A stretch of DNA of 17,417 nt, taken from Bacteroidota bacterium. Lineage in GTDB: Bacteria > Bacteroidota > Bacteroidia > CAILMK01. The notes under the pieces are model-generated. The model saw only the letters and a program-made list of their open reading frames with translations. It was not told the DNA's origin and made no database searches. Position 1 is the stretch's first letter. Each line of letters begins with the position of its first letter. Both the position numbers and the translations under genes were made by a program. The stretch is from NCBI GenBank assembly GCA_013287095.1, contig JABDEJ010000050.1:1-17417 (forward strand), in the 5' to 3' direction. Below, piece by piece: positions 14,360 to 17,417 of this stretch.

Positions 14360-14408
14360 GTAACTTTTAAGTTACGCAAATGTATAGGTAACTTTTGGGT
14401 TACGCAAA
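14360..14408 (-). promoter_or_regulatory. Promoter of the SRPBCC-ArsR-SRPBCC operon with twin palindromic operators
   Basis: On the minus strand, TTTG (14408-14405), 20 bases, then TACATTTG (14384-14377) form a full Bacteroidota promoter. A perfect palindrome GTAACTT-tt-AAGTTAC (14360-14375) lies just downstream of the -7 box over the start site. A second copy with two changed bases (14388-14403) fills the spacer between the -33 and -7 boxes. The two sites are in direct repeat, 28 bp centre to centre, each preceded by ATTTGC on the coding strand. This is a typical layout for repression by the ArsR protein. Confidence 0.75.
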
Positions 14409-14493
14409 TTTTTTAGGAAATATTTTTCACTTGTTGGGACAACATCCTCAAAGGCTGCGAATTCACCAACAATCCGTACCTTGGCCCTTGTTT

Positions 14494-14952
14494 ATGCGAG
14501 ACATTTTATCTCTGTTTGTTTTGATGCTTATTCTGCCAGGGTGTTATCAAAAGCCTTGTCTTGATCTTTTAGCCTATGCTCCTTTTAGGCTATATATTTC
14601 AGACAGTGCCCATGATGATCTGTTTTCGCAACTATACCTTGGCAACTTTCCCAGGGACAGTGTTAAATTGTATTCTATCAATAATCAAGGCTCGAAAAAA
14701 TATGATTCGGTTGTTATTATTCCAGCCGATTATAACCATGATGTTTACACAATAAGTTCGCAAGCTGCATTTAATCAGAGTGTTTCACAAGGCATTCACA
14801 CCTTTTATTTCAGGCGTGGTTATAACCTTATTGACACCATAATCTTTGACGAATCAGTCTCGGGGCCATGCGATGATTACAAACTGAATTCATTTAAATA
14901 CAATAGAGTGAATCTTAGAAGCCCTTTTGATTCAATTGTAGTGGCACATTGA
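14494..14952 (+). CDS. Small putative lipoprotein of unknown function
   Basis: The ATG at 14494 gives 152 residues beginning MRDILSLFVLMLILPGC, a lipoprotein signal with Cys17 as the probable lipidated residue; the proline before the glycine makes the lipobox slightly unusual. The open frame extends upstream to 14395, but that part covers the operator region and lacks a signal. The mature chain has a LYISDSAHDDLF segment, a KKYDSVVIIPADYNHD strand pattern and a late GPCDDYKLNSFKYNRVNL; two further cysteines may form a disulfide. No family is recognised. It diverges from the ArsR operon and shows no good -7 box of its own nearby. Confidence 0.65.
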   Translation: MRDILSLFVLMLILPGCYQKPCLDLLAYAPFRLYISDSAHDDLFSQLYLGNFPRDSVKLYSINNQGSKKYDSVVIIPADYNHDVYTISSQAAFNQSVSQGIHTFYFRRGYNLIDTIIFDESVSGPCDDYKLNSFKYNRVNLRSPFDSIVVAH

Positions 14953-14997
14953 GAGATGAAATGATACTTGTTGGTAGAGGCTTTGAAATGCTTCGGA

Positions 14998-15029
14998 TTT
15001 GAGGATTGAAAAAGTTTAGGTTAGCTTTG
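14998..15029 (+). promoter_or_regulatory. Promoter of the VOC gene
   Basis: TTTG at 14998-15001, a 20-base spacer, and TAGCTTTG at 15022-15029 match both elements of the Bacteroidota promoter at the expected spacing. The ATG at 15052 is 22 bases past the box. Confidence 0.55.
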
Positions 15030-15051
15030 TATATAAATACTTCTAATAAAT

Positions 15052-15436
15052 ATGAAAAAAGTAACCGGCCTCGGTGGCGTTTTTTTTAAATGCGAAAACC
15101 CGAAAGAAATGAACGATTGGTATGCTAAAAACCTTGGATTGGCTACCAGTGACTACGGAGCAATATTTAGGTGGCGGAATGACGATGATCCATCGAAAAA
15201 GGGAGCCACAGCCTGGTGTACATTTCCACAGGATGCCAAAAACTTCAATCCTTCCGAAAAAACCATTTATGATCAATTACCGCGTGGAAAATATTGCTGC
15301 CCTGGTAGATGAATTAAAAAAGGATAACGTTACCGTTATTGATGAAATTGCGGACTATGAAGGTTATGGCAAATTCGTTCATATACTAGATCCGGAAGGG
15401 AACATCGTTGAGCTTTGGGAACCAAAAGATGAATAG
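15052..15436 (+). pseudogene. VOC/glyoxalase-family gene broken by a one-base frameshift
   Basis: The first frame (15052-15312) encodes MKKVTGLGGVFFKCENPKE, DWYAKNLGL, a TAWCTFPQD strand and NPSEK, then leaves the family pattern and stops. A second frame, reading from about 15260, continues KPFMINYRVENIAALVDEL and ends VHILDPEGNIVELWEPKDE at 15436. Joined at the A6 run 15257-15262 with one A removed, the two give a normal 127-residue glyoxalase/bleomycin-resistance (VOC) protein with the typical final GNxVELWEP. Both halves remain well conserved, so the lesion is recent or a sequencing error; slippage at the A run is another possibility. VOC proteins of this size act as dimeric metalloenzymes or binding proteins; the substrate is unknown. 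Confidence 0.87.
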
Positions 15437-15499
15437 GGTGAGGATAACGGGGCGGGGTAAACCATAGTCCTGCTCCTTTGGCTGTTACTGGCTCCCGCA

Positions 15500-16018
15500 T
15501 CATTTTACATCATGTTCCAACTCGTAATAAAGTCTTTCACATCCATTGTCAGTACATCTGGTTATTTGCAATTTACCTCCGGTTATGGCAGTCCTTATTT
15601 TATGAACTGACACTCCTTCAGTTCCAATAACAATGGCAACTTTTTGCATGATATGATTTGCTGTAAACTCATATAGCTTTTTGGCCTGGTCATCATGAAA
15701 GTCAAGGAGCAGAATTTTCCGGTTGTCTGGCTCGGTTTGTGTTTCGGGACTTCTTTTGAGGCGCAGTGCTACAAACTGATCGGTACTAACAATCAATTTT
15801 GAGTAATCATTGGAAGAATCATTTGTGAACTTCGGGTTATAATTGATAAGTTGTTCGTTAGAAGTTAATTTCCTGATATTCATTGTGTCGGAAACAAATT
15901 CTTTAACCAGGTAAATCCCATCTTCCAAAGCATGATTTGTCATTTTAGAATTAGAACACGAATAGCCAAAAACAATTACAAACAATCCGATAAATCTAAA
16001 GGATTTGAATGATATCAT
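15500..16018 (-). CDS. Lipoprotein with SecDF P1-head-like domain
   Basis: From the ATG at 16018 the product is 172 residues, beginning MISFKSFRFIGLFVIVFGYSC, with Cys21 as a probable lipidation site; an open extension to 16096 lacks a better signal. The C-terminal half reads KILLLDFHDDQAKKLYEFT, then QKVAIVIGTEGVSVHKIRT, then AITGGKLQIT, which follows the SecD P1-head pattern (strand with F and xxGAKxfaexT, AIVLDGxVxSAPxI, ItGGxxqI). No SecD transmembrane region is present, so it is an isolated domain on a lipid anchor. Stand-alone P1-head-like lipoproteins are annotated in some Bacteroidota, but the role is unknown. It lies downstream of another lipoprotein gene on the same strand, 74 bp away. 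Confidence 0.72.
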   Translation of the reverse strand: MISFKSFRFIGLFVIVFGYSCSNSKMTNHALEDGIYLVKEFVSDTMNIRKLTSNEQLINYNPKFTNDSSNDYSKLIVSTDQFVALRLKRSPETQTEPDNRKILLLDFHDDQAKKLYEFTANHIMQKVAIVIGTEGVSVHKIRTAITGGKLQITRCTDNGCERLYYELEHDVK

Positions 16019-16092
16019 ACTACAGGTTTTTGTTTTAGCAAATATAATTATTCCCCCGATGTTAAAATCAGAATAGCTCTTTGCCAGACCAA

Positions 16093-16551
16093 TCAATACT
16101 GCAGCTTTGCTATAAATTTACCATTGGTAAATCGGTATATGTATCCTCCCGAAAGGCCATTGGTTAATCTTCCCTGGAAGGTTCCTTGTATGATATTATT
16201 TGTGTAGGAACTAATTACCACACTTCCGGAATCGCTTTTGAACAGGCCTATATTGTCTGGACTGTAATTAATAGAAGTTTGGCTGCCTGATGAAAGCGTG
16301 TAAGTAGCAGGACTTAAAGAATTAAGCTTCAGATAAACAGTGCTAATGCCATCATCCCCGAAAATGGTAGCATTATCCGGACCCAGCAGTTGCCCGCTGT
16401 CAGTCTTAGCGGTCCAGGCCAGGCCATTGAGTGAGACGGTCATATATGGTGAATTATTATTGTTGGAAGGATTTGGATTGTTTTTGGCGCATGAAACCAG
16501 CACGATTGTTCCGGCCATGTACATGAATATAAGATTCCTGATATGTTTCAT
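16093..16551 (-). CDS. Small lipoprotein, DUF6252-like
   Basis: A 152-residue protein with a good lipoprotein signal (MKHIRNLIFMYMAGTIVLVSC; Cys21) and an Asn/Pro/Ser-rich linker. The mature part contains LNGLAWTAKTDS, IFGDDGISTVYLKLNSLSPATYTLSS, SGSVVISSYTNNIIQGTFQGRL and a terminal TNGKFIAKLQY. The order of an early W, a Y-T-L strand, a SGSVVI strand, GTFxxxL and a final TNGKF matches the DUF6252-type beta-rich lipoproteins common in Bacteroidota. Function is unknown; it is probably on the outer membrane. GAAGGAA sits right before the ATG. Confidence 0.8.
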   Translation of the reverse strand: MKHIRNLIFMYMAGTIVLVSCAKNNPNPSNNNNSPYMTVSLNGLAWTAKTDSGQLLGPDNATIFGDDGISTVYLKLNSLSPATYTLSSGSQTSINYSPDNIGLFKSDSGSVVISSYTNNIIQGTFQGRLTNGLSGGYIYRFTNGKFIAKLQY

Positions 16552-16575
16552 TTCCTTCTACACTTATGTTTTTTG

Positions 16576-16583
16576 CAAAACTA
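16576..16583 (-). promoter_or_regulatory. Candidate -7 box for the two lipoprotein genes
   Basis: The minus strand reads TAGTTTTG (perfect TAnnTTTG), 24 bases upstream of the ATG at 16551. No -33 TTTG is seen at 19-21 bases, so the call is by one element only. Confidence 0.4.
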
Positions 16584-16706
16584 AGTAATTACCAGCATCA
16601 TGCATATTTTGATGCAGATTGAAATTGTTTATTACCGATCACAGATCCTTATACTCAAAGGTCAGAATTACATATCGCGGCGGATCGGCCATTATTTAAT
16701 TTTATT

Positions 16707-16714
16707 TAATTTTG
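16707..16714 (+). promoter_or_regulatory. Candidate -7 box for the right-edge secreted protein gene
   Basis: TAATTTTG fits TAnnTTTG, 53 bases upstream of the ATG at 16768. The surrounding AT-rich run makes chance matches likely and no -33 element is visible. Confidence 0.3.
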
Positions 16715-16767
16715 CCTACGGGCTTTATATCCATGCAATTAAAAAATCACAATTTAATAAAAGTATT

Positions 16768-17417
16768 ATGGAGAAGAGAAATAAGATTCTTATTGTGCTA
16801 TTTCTAACGACTTTATTATCACTAAATGGTAAAGCACAAGGCCTTAGTGGAGAAATAGCAAGCCGGCCAGCTTCAAGTATTGACACATCTTATGGCTATG
16901 GTTATAGTATTTACACGGCGCTTTGGCCAATACTGGCAACCCCAATCAATTCATTCCAGGTAGGATTGCCATTTACATGGCTAGGGCCGGACGTTTCTGA
17001 TGCCGATTCAATTATTCTTTGTCCCGCCGGATCTGGTACATCGGATAACCCTGGTTTTCAGTCTATAGAGGGTGGCCCTGGCTGGTGGGGATCAACCAGG
17101 TTTTGTAAGGCTACACCTAAATTTATGATGGGCGGAACTCTTAATTGTTATGACTATGGAATTTCAACACCAGGTTTTAATTGGGATACAATACCTCCTC
17201 CAGATTCCATTCTTGGTATAGCCCAATTGTCAAACCGCTTTTTGATACCTCCGGATGAGATAACGTTTCAAGGCAACCCAAATGGCGCTTTACTTGGCGT
17301 TGGTTATATCGCCTTACCGCTTACAACTGCATATATTGCTTCATCTCATAATCATTCGTATCCAGTGGGTGAGCATAGCTGGACCTGTTTCCTGAACTCA
17401 GCAAATTTTAAAGGGCC
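16768..17417 (+). CDS. Secreted protein of unknown function, 5' part only
   Basis: From the ATG at 16768 the frame stays open for 216 codons to the right edge with no stop, so the gene continues outside. It begins MEKRNKILIVLFLTTLLSLNG and then KAQGL, a clear Sec signal peptide with likely cleavage after KAQ. The mature part is rich in Gly, Pro, Ser and aromatic residues and contains GGPGWWGSTRFC, MMGGTLNCYDYGIS and PPPDSILGIAQLSNRF; four cysteines are visible. No known domain is recognised. It could be the N-terminal region of a larger surface protein, perhaps one with a type IX sorting domain at its C-terminus, but that part is not in the window. Confidence 0.7.
   Translation, partial: MEKRNKILIVLFLTTLLSLNGKAQGLSGEIASRPASSIDTSYGYGYSIYTALWPILATPINSFQVGLPFTWLGPDVSDADSIILCPAGSGTSDNPGFQSIEGGPGWWGSTRFCKATPKFMMGGTLNCYDYGISTPGFNWDTIPPPDSILGIAQLSNRFLIPPDEITFQGNPNGALLGVGYIALPLTTAYIASSHNHSYPVGEHSWTCFLNSANFKG

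Noticed and set aside
14395..14493. Upstream extension of the lipoprotein at 14494
   Set aside because: It would code through the ArsR operator and places the signal peptide internally.
15256..15264. Programmed -1 frameshift at A AAA AAC in the VOC gene
   Set aside because: The heptamer is out of phase with the upstream reading frame, and restoring the family sequence needs a +1 (or -2) shift, not -1.

Overview
The window looks like chromosomal DNA of a Bacteroidota member, probably a soil or freshwater relative of the Sphingobacteriales/Chitinophagales; genus is not claimed. The reasons are repeated -7 boxes of the Bacteroidota form TAnnTTTG, often with little or no Shine-Dalgarno sequence; a one-polypeptide fusion of the alpha and beta subunits of a 2-oxoacid dehydrogenase E1; DUF2461, DUF1801 and DUF6252-like proteins; and many short secreted proteins and lipoproteins.

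Layout. 1-594 (-): DUF2461 protein, cut by the left edge. 735-2786 (+): fused E1 alpha/beta. 2793-4166 (-): three tandem small secreted paralogues that resemble single C-terminal GldM-type domains. A shared divergent promoter region near 4194-4222 separates them from 4244-5208 (+), a DUF1801 protein followed by a short FUSC-like membrane protein. 5262-9664 (+) is a deoxysugar/surface-glycan block: an RmlC-type epimerase, a 4-bp-overlapping polytopic GT-C-like membrane protein, a higBA toxin-antitoxin pair, and an RfbH/E1-type CDP-4-keto-6-deoxyglucose 3-dehydrase. 9665-10184 holds no gene but has strong repeat structure: imperfect terminal inverted repeats enclosing four small hairpins spaced about 51 bp apart. 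10185-12361 (+): two tandem YXWGXW-repeat secreted proteins with Gln/His-rich tails. 12438-13127 (+): aspartate/glutamate racemase family protein. 13172-14354 (-): SRPBCC, ArsR and SRPBCC genes in one operon with two palindromes flanking its promoter. 14494-14952 (+): small lipoprotein. 15052-15436 (+): VOC/glyoxalase gene broken by one extra A in an A6 run. 15500-16551 (-): two lipoproteins, one resembling an isolated SecDF P1-head domain, the other DUF6252-like. 16768 to the right edge (+): 5' part of a secreted protein of unknown function.

How the genes work together. Most of the window is small unrelated transcription units. Coherent modules are the ArsR/SRPBCC operon with its operator pair, higBA with a palindrome over its promoter, and the epimerase/membrane protein/RfbH group, which points to a 3,6-dideoxyhexose or similar deoxysugar on a surface polysaccharide. 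No single clearly new multi-gene system is evident. The best leads are the GldM-C-like triplet, the roughly 400-bp inverted-repeat element with phased hairpins, and the orphan SecDF-head lipoprotein.
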